Shown here piece after piece: positions 23,136 through 31,290 of a stretch of DNA of 59,672 nt. The position numbers were made by a program, and so were the translations under genes. Every line of letters begins with the position of its first letter. The stretch's first letter is position 1. This DNA comes from Paenibacillus sp. oral taxon 786 str. D14 (GTDB taxonomy: Bacteria; Bacillota; Bacilli; Paenibacillales; Paenibacillaceae): contig NZ_GG695971.1 in the NCBI RefSeq assembly GCF_000159955.1, forward strand, positions 241,054 through 300,725, given 5' to 3'. Below the pieces are notes generated by a model. It ran no database searches. It was not told the DNA's origin and saw nothing but the letters and a program-made list of their open reading frames with translations.

Positions 23136-25475
23136 GTGACACAAAGAATTATGGCAAAAGAGTCCACGGTTACGATCGCGGTGCGCCCTCTGGTGGAGTA
23201 TGTGTTCCGCAGCGGCAGCTTGGAAGGCGGCTTTCGTGCCGCGGTTTCGCTGACGGAAGGCACGAAGGCGCATCAGCAGGTGCAGAAGCAATACGGCGAA
23301 GGAGACCAGAAAGAAGTGTATTTGAAGGCGGAGATTCCCTGCGGGGATCTCCTCTTCGTCGTGGACGGGCGTTGCGACGGGCTGCTGGCCGGTGAGGACG
23401 GAAGCTTGACCGTGGACGAGATCAAATCGACAGCCGGCGATTTGTCGGCCATCGACGAGGACACCTATCCCGTGCATTGGGCCCAGGCGAAGTGCTATGC
23501 CTACATGTACGCCAAAGCCAACGGGCTGAGCGAGATGGGCATCCAGCTGACTTATGTGCAGCTGGATACGGGGGAGCGGAAGCAGTTTCGGACGCGCGCC
23601 GGGATCGACGAGCTGGAGACGTTTATGTATGACGTTGTTCAGCAATATGCCCCGCATGCCCGGCTGCTTCGCAACCATCGTCGCGAGCGGAACCGGAGCA
23701 TCGCGGAGCTGGCGTTTCCGTTTCCCGGATACCGGGCCGGGCAACGGAAGCTGGCGGGCGCGGTGTACAAGACGATCGAGGAAGCCGTTGGTTTGTTTGC
23801 CCAAGCGCCAACAGGCATTGGCAAGACGATCTCCACCACATTTCCGGCGCTTAAGGCGATGGGGGAAGGCAAGCTGAATCAGCTGTATTACCTTACCGCC
23901 AAGACGATTACCCGGACTGCGGCGGAGAACGCCTTCGCGCTGATGGAAGCGCAGGGTCTGCAAGCTTGGGTCGTCACGCTGACCGCCAAGGAGAAAATTT
24001 GCTTTCGCGAAGAAGTCCGCTGCACCAAGGAAGACTGCATGTATGCCGACGGATATTACGATCGGATTAATGGGGCGATCCAGGATATTCTGGCGAATGA
24101 GACCCAGCTTGCCCGCCCGGTGATTGAGGCATACGCCCGGAAGCACCGGGTGTGCCCGTTTGAATTTTCGCTGGACCTCTCCTATGCCGCCGATGTAACG
24201 ATCTGTGATTACAATTATGTGTTTGATCCCAAAGTGTCCTTGCAGCGCATGTTCGCCGAGCAGAAGAAGGAAACCGTGCTGCTGATCGACGAGGCGCATA
24301 ATCTGGGCGACCGGGCCCGGGAGATGTATTCCGCTGAGCTGCTGAAATCCAGCTTCTTAACGCTGCAACGGGCCTATAAAGCGAAGAGTCCCTCCGTCGC
24401 GAAGGCGGCTAAGGCGGTAAACGCCGGGTTCATCGAGCTGCGGAAGCAGGCGGAAGGGTCGTTTTGGGTTGATCGGGCCGCGCCAGAGCTGCTGCTGCAG
24501 CGGGTGGAAGCTTTTGCCAAGGCTGCCGAACGGGAGCTGGCGATTGATCCCTCCGCCGCCGGGCAGGCGAATGCTCCAGGCAGTTCGGAAGCCGAGGCGC
24601 GGGAGCTGCTGCTTCAGGCTTATTTTGACGCCCTGCATTTCAGCCGAATGGGCAAGCTGTACGATGAGCGGTTCGTCACCTACGCTGAGATCACCAGGGA
24701 GGATGTGCGGATCAAGCTGTTTTGCTTGGATCCTTCTCATTTGCTGCAGGAGATGAGCAAGGGGTTTCGCTCGCGGATTTATTTCTCGGCGACGTTGTCG
24801 CCGATGGGGTATTATCGCGACATGTTGGGCGCCGGGCCGGACGATTATTCGATATCGCTGCCTTCTCCCTTCTCCCGGGATCAGCTGGAAGTGGTGGTCG
24901 TGCCGCTGTCCACCAGGTATCAAGACCGGGAACAGACACGTGGTCCGCTCGTTCGTGCTTTACAGGAAGTGACCCGCGGCCGGCCGGGAAATTATTTGTT
25001 TTTCTTCCCTTCCTACGCCTATATGAACATGATTTACGAAGAATTTGCCGCCTCCAAGGACAAAGGGACAGAGCTGTTGCTTCAGCAGGCGGGGATGACC
25101 GAGGAGGATCGGGAGCAGTTTTTAGCCGCTTTTGTGCCAAACCCTGAACCGGGCAGGACCTTTATCGCCTTTGCCGTCATGGGAGGCTTGTTCTCGGAGG
25201 GCATCGATCTTGTTGGCGACCGGTTGACAGGCGTGGCGATCGTCGGTGTCGGCTTGCCGCAAATCGGTCCGGAACGCAACTTGATTCGCGACTACTTTCA
25301 GGCGACCGGACGAGATGGCTTTGATTATGCTTACGTGTACCCCGGCATGAATAAGGTGTTGCAGGCCGGCGGGCGCCTGATTCGCTCGGAGACCGACTAT
25401 GGCCGCTTGGCCCTGATCGACGACCGTTACCTTCAATCGCATTACGCACGGCTGCTGCCGGAGGAATGGCGCTAG
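23136..25475 (+). CDS. RecB/Cas4-like nuclease fused to XPD/DinG-family helicase
   Basis: This protein of about 775 aa has two parts. Residues about 10-150 carry a RecB-family nuclease motif set: H46 in GTKAHQQV, D81 in VVDGRCDGLL, E95-I-K97 in TVDEIKS, then a QAKCYAYMY segment. The helicase follows: Walker A APTGIGKTIS near 227, four cysteines suited to an XPD Fe-S cluster (KICFREEVRC, KEDC, HRVCPFEF), DEAH box LLIDEAHNL, and C-terminal motifs FSATLSPMGYY, GGLFSEGIDLVGDRL, QAGGRLIRSETDYG. A 5'-3' helicase-nuclease for DNA repair is inferred. GTG 23136 or ATG 23151 may start it; neither has a strong binding site. Confidence 0.88.
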   Translation: MTQRIMAKESTVTIAVRPLVEYVFRSGSLEGGFRAAVSLTEGTKAHQQVQKQYGEGDQKEVYLKAEIPCGDLLFVVDGRCDGLLAGEDGSLTVDEIKSTAGDLSAIDEDTYPVHWAQAKCYAYMYAKANGLSEMGIQLTYVQLDTGERKQFRTRAGIDELETFMYDVVQQYAPHARLLRNHRRERNRSIAELAFPFPGYRAGQRKLAGAVYKTIEEAVGLFAQAPTGIGKTISTTFPALKAMGEGKLNQLYYLTAKTITRTAAENAFALMEAQGLQAWVVTLTAKEKICFREEVRCTKEDCMYADGYYDRINGAIQDILANETQLARPVIEAYARKHRVCPFEFSLDLSYAADVTICDYNYVFDPKVSLQRMFAEQKKETVLLIDEAHNLGDRAREMYSAELLKSSFLTLQRAYKAKSPSVAKAAKAVNAGFIELRKQAEGSFWVDRAAPELLLQRVEAFAKAAERELAIDPSAAGQANAPGSSEAEARELLLQAYFDALHFSRMGKLYDERFVTYAEITREDVRIKLFCLDPSHLLQEMSKGFRSRIYFSATLSPMGYYRDMLGAGPDDYSISLPSPFSRDQLEVVVVPLSTRYQDREQTRGPLVRALQEVTRGRPGNYLFFFPSYAYMNMIYEEFAASKDKGTELLLQQAGMTEEDREQFLAAFVPNPEPGRTFIAFAVMGGLFSEGIDLVGDRLTGVAIVGVGLPQIGPERNLIRDYFQATGRDGFDYAYVYPGMNKVLQAGGRLIRSETDYGRLALIDDRYLQSHYARLLPEEWR

Positions 25476-25555
25476 AGCACTCCGAATATTCCCTTCAATT
25501 GTGACATATTTTGAACATGTAAGGATAACTTGTTCCGGTTGGGGGAGGCGACGGT

Positions 25556-25945
25556 TTGGGGATCACGTATATTAAGGTTTCGGTTGTTTATTTTGTCATC
25601 GGTGTATTGCTAGGCATGTACATGTCCATGCAACATGACTATACTTTATCGGGCGTTCATGCCCATGTGAATTTGCTGGGGTGGGCGTCCTTTGCGTTGG
25701 CTGGCGTCATTTATGTGTTGTTTCCGGGAGCAGGGGAAAGTCTGCTGAGCAAAATCCAGTTCTGGACGTACTCCATCGGGCTTCCGGTCATGATGATCAG
25801 TTTATCTCTGGTGCTGAACGGTTCCGAACAACTGGAGCCTTTGGTAGCGATTGGCGGAACCCTTGTCGTGATCAGTGTCATCATATTTGCAGTCAACGTG
25901 CTGACGAACGTGCGGACCAGCGCGTCGGCTCGCGGCAGAAAGTAA
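25556..25945 (+). CDS. Small heme-copper-oxidase-like membrane protein
   Basis: This 129-aa protein has four membrane segments. The stretch HDYTLSGVHAHVNLLGWASFALAGVIYVLFP resembles the heme-ligand helix of cytochrome-oxidase or NO-reductase subunit I, which carries HAHLNLLGW, but the full 12-helix subunit is absent. Such short proteins are annotated in Paenibacillus as cytochrome-oxidase-like. The conserved His residues could bind heme; no partner subunit is nearby. The TTG at 25556 lies 7 nt after GGGGGAGG. Confidence 0.75.
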   Translation: MGITYIKVSVVYFVIGVLLGMYMSMQHDYTLSGVHAHVNLLGWASFALAGVIYVLFPGAGESLLSKIQFWTYSIGLPVMMISLSLVLNGSEQLEPLVAIGGTLVVISVIIFAVNVLTNVRTSASARGRK

Positions 25946-25979
25946 CTATAGCGCGAGTGAAAGAGGTGCATTCTTCATC

Positions 25980-26019
25980 AGCTGCCCGGGAGATCGATCT
26001 GGTCGGCTGTTTTTTTTTG
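25980..26019 (+). terminator. Terminator after the oxidase-like gene
   Basis: CAGCTGCC pairs imperfectly with GGTCGGCTG around the self-complementary AGATCGATCT, followed by TTTTTTTTT. Confidence 0.75.
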
Positions 26020-26029
26020 CAAAGGTGGG

Positions 26030-26070
26030 TTGACACTTATCTCGATATCATGTATCTTAATATCAAGATA
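26030..26070 (+). promoter_or_regulatory. mhqR promoter with MhqR-type operator
   Basis: TTGACA (26030-26035), a 17-nt spacer and TATCTT (26053-26058) form a promoter. The -10 is the left arm of a perfect inverted repeat TATCTT-AATATC-AAGATA (26053-26070), so a repressor bound there would block transcription. A close copy occurs at 26710-26727. Autorepression by MhqR is inferred. Confidence 0.75.
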
Positions 26071-26158
26071 TCTCATATTAAGAATTATTCAAGACGCTTG
26101 AGGTTACCCTATGCTATAGTTATCATAGTCCGAACACGACATGGAGGTGAGTTCACAG

Positions 26159-26602
26159 ATGGCTCCAACGAAGAATGAGGCGCTGCATTTGTTCATCGTC
26201 TTGTCCCGGGCCAGCGAGTGGGTACATGCGCATGCGGATAAGGAGATTCGGAAATACGGATTAACCCGGACCGAGTTTGGCGTACTAGACTTGCTGTATC
26301 ATAAAGGCAGACAGCCGATTCAGCAAATTGGCTCTAAGGTGTTGATGAGCAGCGGCAATATTACGTATGTCGTGGATAAGCTGGAGAAGAAGGGGTACGT
26401 CACCCGGAAGGATTGCGTGGAAGACCGACGGTTAGTTTACGCAGAACTCACCGAGCAGGGACGCGAGTTCATCGAAGAGGTGTTCCCGCAGATTACCGGC
26501 ATCATCGAGGAGGCAGTCAGTGGTCTTTCGCCGGAAGAGAAGCAGATCGCGGGGATGCTGCTGAAGAAGCTTGGGAAATCGGCGCAGGCCGGCTTTAAAT
26601 AG
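26159..26602 (+). CDS. mhqR: MarR-family quinone-responsive repressor MhqR
   Basis: This 147-aa MarR protein has an N-terminal helix (LHLFIVLSRASEWVHAHADKEI), a winged helix (QPIQQIGSKVLMSSGNITYVVDKLEKKGYVTRKDCVEDRRLVYAELTEQG) and a C-terminal dimer helix. Its length and its neighbours match B. subtilis MhqR, which represses the mhq genes until quinones or catechol derivatives inactivate it. The ATG at 26159 has GAGGTGA 8 nt upstream; the earlier ATG at 26141 overlaps that site. The matching repeats at 26053 and 26710 are its likely operators. Confidence 0.88.
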   Translation: MAPTKNEALHLFIVLSRASEWVHAHADKEIRKYGLTRTEFGVLDLLYHKGRQPIQQIGSKVLMSSGNITYVVDKLEKKGYVTRKDCVEDRRLVYAELTEQGREFIEEVFPQITGIIEEAVSGLSPEEKQIAGMLLKKLGKSAQAGFK

Positions 26603-26709
26603 CGGCAAGGGATTAAGGGGACCCAAATCATTGCTCGCGAAAGAAATTGACTTAACGAAGCTCCGACAGGCGGCGGAAAGGGCGTCAGAGGACGTCTTTT
26701 CAGGTCTAA

Positions 26710-26727
26710 TATCTTAATATAAAGATT
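26710..26727 (+). promoter_or_regulatory. MhqR-type operator upstream of mhqP
   Basis: TATCTT-AATATA-AAGATT is a near-perfect copy of the repeat in the mhqR promoter, and a further ATTAAGAGATATC follows at 26734-26746. It lies 79 nt before mhqP and probably controls the four-gene mhq operon. Confidence 0.7.
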
Positions 26728-26805
26728 CTATACATTAAGAGATATCTGATAGGAAAGTATGTCAGGTACGTACACAAATAAAATCAAAAAACAAAGGAGT
26801 TAAAC

Positions 26806-27204
26806 ATGAATTTGGAATTGGCGTTATTAATTGTTCGTTTGGTGTTGGGATTGACGATGATGGCGCATGGTGCGCAAAAGCTGTTTGGTTGGTTTGGCGG
26901 TCACGGCCCTAAGGGAACCGGCGGTTGGTTTGAAACGATAGGGATGAAGCCCGGGGTGCTGATGGCCGTGTTAGCGGGTCTCGCTGAATTTGGCGGCGGA
27001 TTGCTGGTGGCGGCAGGTTTATTTACGCCTATAGGTACGGCGCTGTTGATTCTTACGATGATCGTGGCGATCGTATCCGTTCATGGTAAGAATGGGTTCT
27101 GGTCGACGTCAGGCGGCTTTGAATACAATTTGCTGCTGATCGCTGTTTTGGTTGGCTTGATGTTGTCCGGGGCCGGGGAATACTCTCTCGATGCTCTGCT
27201 ATAA
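26806..27204 (+). CDS. mhqP: DoxX family membrane protein (MhqP-like)
   Basis: This 132-aa protein has four membrane segments and the DoxX pattern: LIVRLVLGLTMMAHGAQKLFGWFGGHGPKGTGGWFETIGMKPG, then LAGLAEFGGGLLVAAGLFTPIGTALL and FEYNLLLIAVLVGLMLSG. In B. subtilis MhqP is a DoxX protein in the quinone-resistance operon with MhqN and MhqO. The ATG follows AAAGGAG. It is the first structural gene after the second MhqR-type operator and probably a membrane partner in quinone detoxification; its biochemical role is unknown. Confidence 0.88.
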   Translation: MNLELALLIVRLVLGLTMMAHGAQKLFGWFGGHGPKGTGGWFETIGMKPGVLMAVLAGLAEFGGGLLVAAGLFTPIGTALLILTMIVAIVSVHGKNGFWSTSGGFEYNLLLIAVLVGLMLSGAGEYSLDALL

Positions 27205-27257
27205 CAAATCAGATTACTATGAACGCAATAAAGGTTTAATTGAGGAGGAAGTTATCG

Positions 27258-27896
27258 ATGAATTCGCATGAGCATGATTTTACCACGGTTATCAAATCCC
27301 GCCGGTCGGCGAATAAATTTATCCCGGGTGTAGAAATCCAAGACAAGGAACTGGAAGAAATCTTTCATCTTACGAAATTCGCGCCGTCGGCGTTTAACTT
27401 GCAGCATACCCATTATGTGGTGGTGAAGGATCCCGAATTGAAGGAGCAAGTGTATGAGGCTGCGGCCAAGCAATATAAAGTCCGAACTGCCTCCGCGGTG
27501 ATCCTGGTGCTGGGAAAATTGGATGCCCATAAGGATGTCGGGATGATGAATGAAGGCCTTCTGAATTTGGGCGTTCTCAGCAAGCAGGAGTACGACATGC
27601 TCGTGTCGGATACGATCGGGTTCTATGAAAGCCGGGGCGAAGCGTTTATGCGGGATGAGGCGATTCGCAGCGCCAGCCTATCGGCCATGCAGATGATGCT
27701 CATCGCGAAGGACCGCGGCTGGGATACATGCCCGATGATCGGGTTTGATCCCGACGCCATGCGCCGCCTGCTGAACGTTCCGGACAATTACGTGCCGGTG
27801 ATGCTGATAGCGATCGGCAAAGAAGACAGCTCGAGCTTCCGTCCGCGCGGCTACCGTAAGCCGGTTGGCGAGTTCGTCAGCTTTAACCGTTTTTGA
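27258..27896 (+). CDS. mhqN: Nitroreductase family FMN oxidoreductase (MhqN-like)
   Basis: This 212-aa protein has the nitroreductase N-terminal motif (VIKSRRSANKFIPGVEIQDKELEEIFHLTKFAPSAFNLQHTHYVVVKDPE) and the C-terminal flavin-binding region (ASLSAMQMMLIAKDRGWDTCPMIGFDPDAMRRLLNVP, then RPRGYRKPVGEFV). It probably reduces quinones or nitro compounds with NAD(P)H in the cytoplasm. The ATG at 27258 follows GAGGAGGAAG. It is 53 nt after mhqP and 35 nt before the dioxygenase, consistent with one operon. Confidence 0.9.
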   Translation: MNSHEHDFTTVIKSRRSANKFIPGVEIQDKELEEIFHLTKFAPSAFNLQHTHYVVVKDPELKEQVYEAAAKQYKVRTASAVILVLGKLDAHKDVGMMNEGLLNLGVLSKQEYDMLVSDTIGFYESRGEAFMRDEAIRSASLSAMQMMLIAKDRGWDTCPMIGFDPDAMRRLLNVPDNYVPVMLIAIGKEDSSSFRPRGYRKPVGEFVSFNRF

Positions 27897-27931
27897 GCAT
27901 GCTTATCACCCAAAACAAGGAGGAGCTACAC

Positions 27932-28885
27932 ATGGTACATCCAACTTCAGGGATTCATCATATTACCGCATTTGCTACCGATCCGCAGGTGAATGTCGAT
28001 TTTTACGCAGGAGTGCTGGGGCTTAGATTGGTCAAAAAAACGATCAACTTCGATGCCCCGGAGGTGTACCATTTGTACTTCGGCGATGAGGATGGGAATC
28101 CGGGAACGATTATGACCTTCTTCCCGACGCCCGGGGCTCGGCGCGGCCGGGTTGGCGGCGGCCAGGTCGGCGTCACTACCTTCGCCATACCGGTTGGCAC
28201 AATGGGGTTCTGGCAGGAGCGTCTGCACAAATTCGGCATCTCCACGACCGAAACCCGCCGATTCGGTGAATCCTATCTGCATTTCCGTGACAAAGACGGA
28301 CTCCAGCTCGAGCTGGTGGAACGCGCTACCGGTCCGCTAAGCACTTGGTCGTTTGGCGGCATTCCAACCGACAAGGCGATCAAAGGCTTTGGCGGCGCGG
28401 TGCTCTACAGCATGGCCCCGGAGAAAACTGCCGCGTTGCTCGAAACCGTCATGGGCTTACAGAAGCTTGGCACAGAGGGCGATTATACCCGTTTTAAAGC
28501 CGAGGGTGACCTTGGCGATGTGATCGATGTAAACGTCAAGTCGATGGAATACGGCGCGGGCGGAGCCGGAACGGTGCATCACATCGCCTGGAGAGCCCGG
28601 GACTTCGCGGAACATGAAGAATGGAGAGTTCGGGTTGCCGAGCACGGCTACCATCCGACGCCAATCGTTGACCGGCAATATTTTCACGCGCTTTATTTCC
28701 GGGAGGAAGGCGGCATCTTGTTCGAAATTGCCACGAATCCGCCAGGGTTCGCCAATGACGAGTCGCCGGAGCATTTGGGTGAAAAGCTGATGCTTCCCGC
28801 TTGGTATGAACCGCACCGTGCACTGATCGAACAAAATCTGACCCCGTTTGAAGTCCGGGCGCTGAAGGAGGATCTGCAGGGATGA
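27932..28885 (+). CDS. mhqO: Ring-cleaving dioxygenase, glyoxalase/VOC family (MhqO-like)
   Basis: This 317-aa protein has two VOC modules. Module 1 starts GIHHITAFATDPQVNVDFYAGVLGLRLVKKTINFD; module 2 runs from GFGGAVLYSMAPEKTAALLETVMGL through GTVHHIAWRARDFAEHEEW to GGILFEIATNPPGF. The His in HHITAF, the His in VHHIAW and the Glu in LFEIA are the expected metal ligands of extradiol-type dioxygenases. MhqO/MhqE enzymes act on hydroquinones or catechols. The ATG at 27932 lies after GGAGGAGC. Its stop overlaps mhqD (28882), so the pair is coupled. Confidence 0.9.
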   Translation: MVHPTSGIHHITAFATDPQVNVDFYAGVLGLRLVKKTINFDAPEVYHLYFGDEDGNPGTIMTFFPTPGARRGRVGGGQVGVTTFAIPVGTMGFWQERLHKFGISTTETRRFGESYLHFRDKDGLQLELVERATGPLSTWSFGGIPTDKAIKGFGGAVLYSMAPEKTAALLETVMGLQKLGTEGDYTRFKAEGDLGDVIDVNVKSMEYGAGGAGTVHHIAWRARDFAEHEEWRVRVAEHGYHPTPIVDRQYFHALYFREEGGILFEIATNPPGFANDESPEHLGEKLMLPAWYEPHRALIEQNLTPFEVRALKEDLQG

Positions 28886-29517
28886 AGCTGAAGCATATCT
28901 TCAAGCCGGGGACCCTAACGGCCAGCGGTGAAGCGGCGGCACCTACACTGCTTCTTCTCCACGGCACCGGCGGCACGGAGCGGGATCTGCTGCCATTGGC
29001 AGAAATCATCTCCCCGGCTTCGGCAGTGCTTAGCGTCCGGGGGAACGTATTGGAGAACGGGATGCCGCGTTTCTTCCGGCGGTTGGCGATGGGCGTGTTC
29101 GACGAGGAGGATCTGGTGCTGCGCACGAAGGAGCTGCACGATTTCCTGGACGAGGCGGCGGCGCACTACGGCTTCGATCGGAGCCGCATCGTTGCGGTGG
29201 GGTATTCGAACGGAGCAAACATCGCAGCGAGCCTCCTGTTCCACCATGCGGCCGCACTAAGCGGGGCTATTCTGCACCATCCGATGGTCCCGCGGCGGGG
29301 CGTGCCGCTGCCGGAGATGGCAGGAATCCCTGTCTTCATCGGGGCGGGGCGGAATGACGCGATGTGTAAGCCGGAAGAAACCGAGGAACTGGAAGGGGTG
29401 CTCAGAGGTGCGGGTGCCCAAGTGCATGTGCATTGGGAGCCCTATGGACATCAGTTGACCGAAACCGAGGTTCAGGCTGCGGCAGAGTGGTTTCAGGACC
29501 ATCTGCTGAACCAATAA
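28882..29517 (+). CDS. mhqD: Alpha/beta hydrolase, carboxylesterase type (MhqD-like)
   Basis: This 211-aa hydrolase has an oxyanion-hole strand TLLLLHGTGGTERDLLPLAEII, the nucleophile elbow AVGYSNGANIAASLL (Ser in GYSNG), an Asp in GAGRNDAMCKPEE and a His in PYGHQLTETE. MhqD of B. subtilis belongs to the same quinone-stress regulon and may hydrolyse ring-fission products or esters; its substrate is unknown. It overlaps mhqO by 4 nt and ends the operon before a strong terminator. Confidence 0.9.
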   Translation: MKLKHIFKPGTLTASGEAAAPTLLLLHGTGGTERDLLPLAEIISPASAVLSVRGNVLENGMPRFFRRLAMGVFDEEDLVLRTKELHDFLDEAAAHYGFDRSRIVAVGYSNGANIAASLLFHHAAALSGAILHHPMVPRRGVPLPEMAGIPVFIGAGRNDAMCKPEETEELEGVLRGAGAQVHVHWEPYGHQLTETEVQAAAEWFQDHLLNQ

Positions 29518-29530
29518 GACAGGTATCATC

Positions 29531-29574
29531 AAAGGCAGTTCGGAGCACATCGCTCTGGACTGCCTTTGTTTGTT
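29531..29574 (+). terminator. mhq operon terminator
   Basis: AAAGGCAGT (29531-29539) and GAGC pair with GCTC and ACTGCCTTT (29559-29567), followed by GTTTGTTGG. Confidence 0.8.
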
Positions 29575-29621
29575 GGATAAATTAAGTGCCCACAAATGAG
29601 AGATTTTGTGCTAGCATAAAA

Positions 29622-29635
29622 TGTGTGCGCTTACA
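29622..29635 (+). promoter_or_regulatory. Candidate CcpA catabolite-responsive element
   Basis: TGTGTGCGCTTACA matches the cre consensus TGWAANCGNTNWCA at 12 of 14 positions. It lies about 65 nt upstream of the first xylan-uptake gene, which fits carbon catabolite repression. Confidence 0.5.
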
Positions 29636-29697
29636 TGGAGGATATTGGTTGAACTATAGATGCATGGAATTTACGTAAAAGGGGAGGGATGGCAGTC

Positions 29698-31272
29698 ATG
29701 CTGCAAGTGCTTCTGGTCGATGATGAGCCTTGGGTGCTGGAAGGTCTTCGAACTATGGTGAATTGGGAAAAGCACGGCTTTCAAGTCTGCGGCGAAGCGC
29801 TGGACGGTCCGGAGGCCTTAACCAAGATGCAGGAGCTGCGGCCTGAGCTGGTCGTCACGGATATCCATATGCCCGTCATCAGCGGCTTGGAGCTGATTGA
29901 ACGGAGTAAACGGCTGCTCGCAAGGCCCCCTAAGTTCGTTATTTTAAGCGGATACGACGATTTTAACTACGCACTTACGGCGATGCGGCAACGGGTGGCG
30001 GAGTATCTGCTAAAACCGATTGACGAAGACGAGTTCGGGGCGATTCTGGACCGTCTCGGTCAGATGATCGCCGAGGAGCGGGAAATGGAGCAGTCCAAGC
30101 TAAGGAAGCAGACGTTGTTTAAAAATAACCTCCTGAACCGATTGATTCAGGGGGAAGATGGCCTTCAGCTGGAGCAGGAGGCGGCCGCCGCGCTTCAGCT
30201 CGGGGGTGAGCCGGAGCTGCAATGTATGCTGTTCGACGCCGGGATGGATCCGCAACCTCTAAAGCAACGCGTACTCAGTTATTTCTCGAAACCCGCGGAT
30301 GCGGATCGTTCCTTCATGGACGGCTCAGGCCGGTTTGGGATGATCCTGCGGACGGATGAAATGCCGCAGCCGCGGATCGAAGAGATGGGACTGGCGATCA
30401 GCAGTGAACTTTCGGAGATAGGGTCGCCGGCAGTGATTGCCGTCAGCCGTGTCGGGAAAGGCATCCGCTCCATCCGGGAGCTGTACCTGCAAACGCTGGA
30501 GACCGTCAAAGCAAAGCGCGAGAAGGGGAAAACTGGCTTCTTCATGCTATGCCATCTTCCGCAGCCTTACAGTTCGGAGGATGTGTTGAAGGGCAAGGTT
30601 GAGCTGCTGTTGGCCGCCGTGCTTCAAGGGGATCCCGGATCAACGGGAGCAGTGGTGGAGGAAGTGTTTGGCGCCCTTGCCAGCAGCCAGATTGGTCTGG
30701 AGACCCTACGAGCTTTCGCAGCTAATGTGGAGCTCACGTTATGCCGCAGGATCAAGAAGGCCGGCGGCGATGCCGACGCTTTTATGGTTCGTGTGCAGGG
30801 GAACGAAGGAGAATCGAACGGGATCAGCGATTACGCCGCGTTGAAGCCGTATCTCCTAAAGCTGTGCCGGGAAGCCTCGCTGCTGCTAGCCGGATTGCGC
30901 CGGAAGAACGAGAATAACACGATTTTTCAGGTCATTCAGTACGTGGATGAGGAGTTTCGCAGCAAGCTGAAGCTGCAAACCCTTGCCAAGCAGTTTCATA
31001 TGAACCCGACCTATTTAGGACAGGTGTTCAAAAAAGAAACAGGCAAAACCTTTAACGACTATCTCAACGAGAAACGGCTGGAGGAAGCCAAACGACTGCT
31101 GAAGCGCACCTCGATGAAAATTTCCGATATTGCGCTGCAGGTGGGTTATCCGAATACGGACTATTTTATCAGCAAATTCAAACAGTCGATTGGTATGCTG
31201 CCCTCTGTCTATAAATCTGAGTTTCAACATGACGGTCCCCAGAAAGTAAAGGGGCCCAGATTGGCCGAATAA
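29698..31272 (+). CDS. AraC-type response regulator (YesN-like) 1
   Basis: This 524-aa protein has an N-terminal receiver domain (VLLVDDEPWVLEGLRTMVNW, phospho-acceptor Asp in VVTDIHMPVISG, FVILSGYDDFNYA, LLKPIDEDE). The middle is a long variable region. The C-terminal two-HTH AraC domain is FRSKLKLQTLAKQFHMNPTYLGQVFKKETGKTFNDYLNEKRLEEAKRLL...DIALQVGYPNTDYFISKFKQSIGMLPSVYK. It should be phosphorylated by the adjacent sensor kinase and activate the uptake genes. The ATG at 29698 suits AGGGGAGGG better than the ATG at 29689, which abuts that site. Confidence 0.92.
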   Translation: MLQVLLVDDEPWVLEGLRTMVNWEKHGFQVCGEALDGPEALTKMQELRPELVVTDIHMPVISGLELIERSKRLLARPPKFVILSGYDDFNYALTAMRQRVAEYLLKPIDEDEFGAILDRLGQMIAEEREMEQSKLRKQTLFKNNLLNRLIQGEDGLQLEQEAAAALQLGGEPELQCMLFDAGMDPQPLKQRVLSYFSKPADADRSFMDGSGRFGMILRTDEMPQPRIEEMGLAISSELSEIGSPAVIAVSRVGKGIRSIRELYLQTLETVKAKREKGKTGFFMLCHLPQPYSSEDVLKGKVELLLAAVLQGDPGSTGAVVEEVFGALASSQIGLETLRAFAANVELTLCRRIKKAGGDADAFMVRVQGNEGESNGISDYAALKPYLLKLCREASLLLAGLRRKNENNTIFQVIQYVDEEFRSKLKLQTLAKQFHMNPTYLGQVFKKETGKTFNDYLNEKRLEEAKRLLKRTSMKISDIALQVGYPNTDYFISKFKQSIGMLPSVYKSEFQHDGPQKVKGPRLAE

Positions 31273-31290
31273 GCCCGAGGTGGTGCGAGC

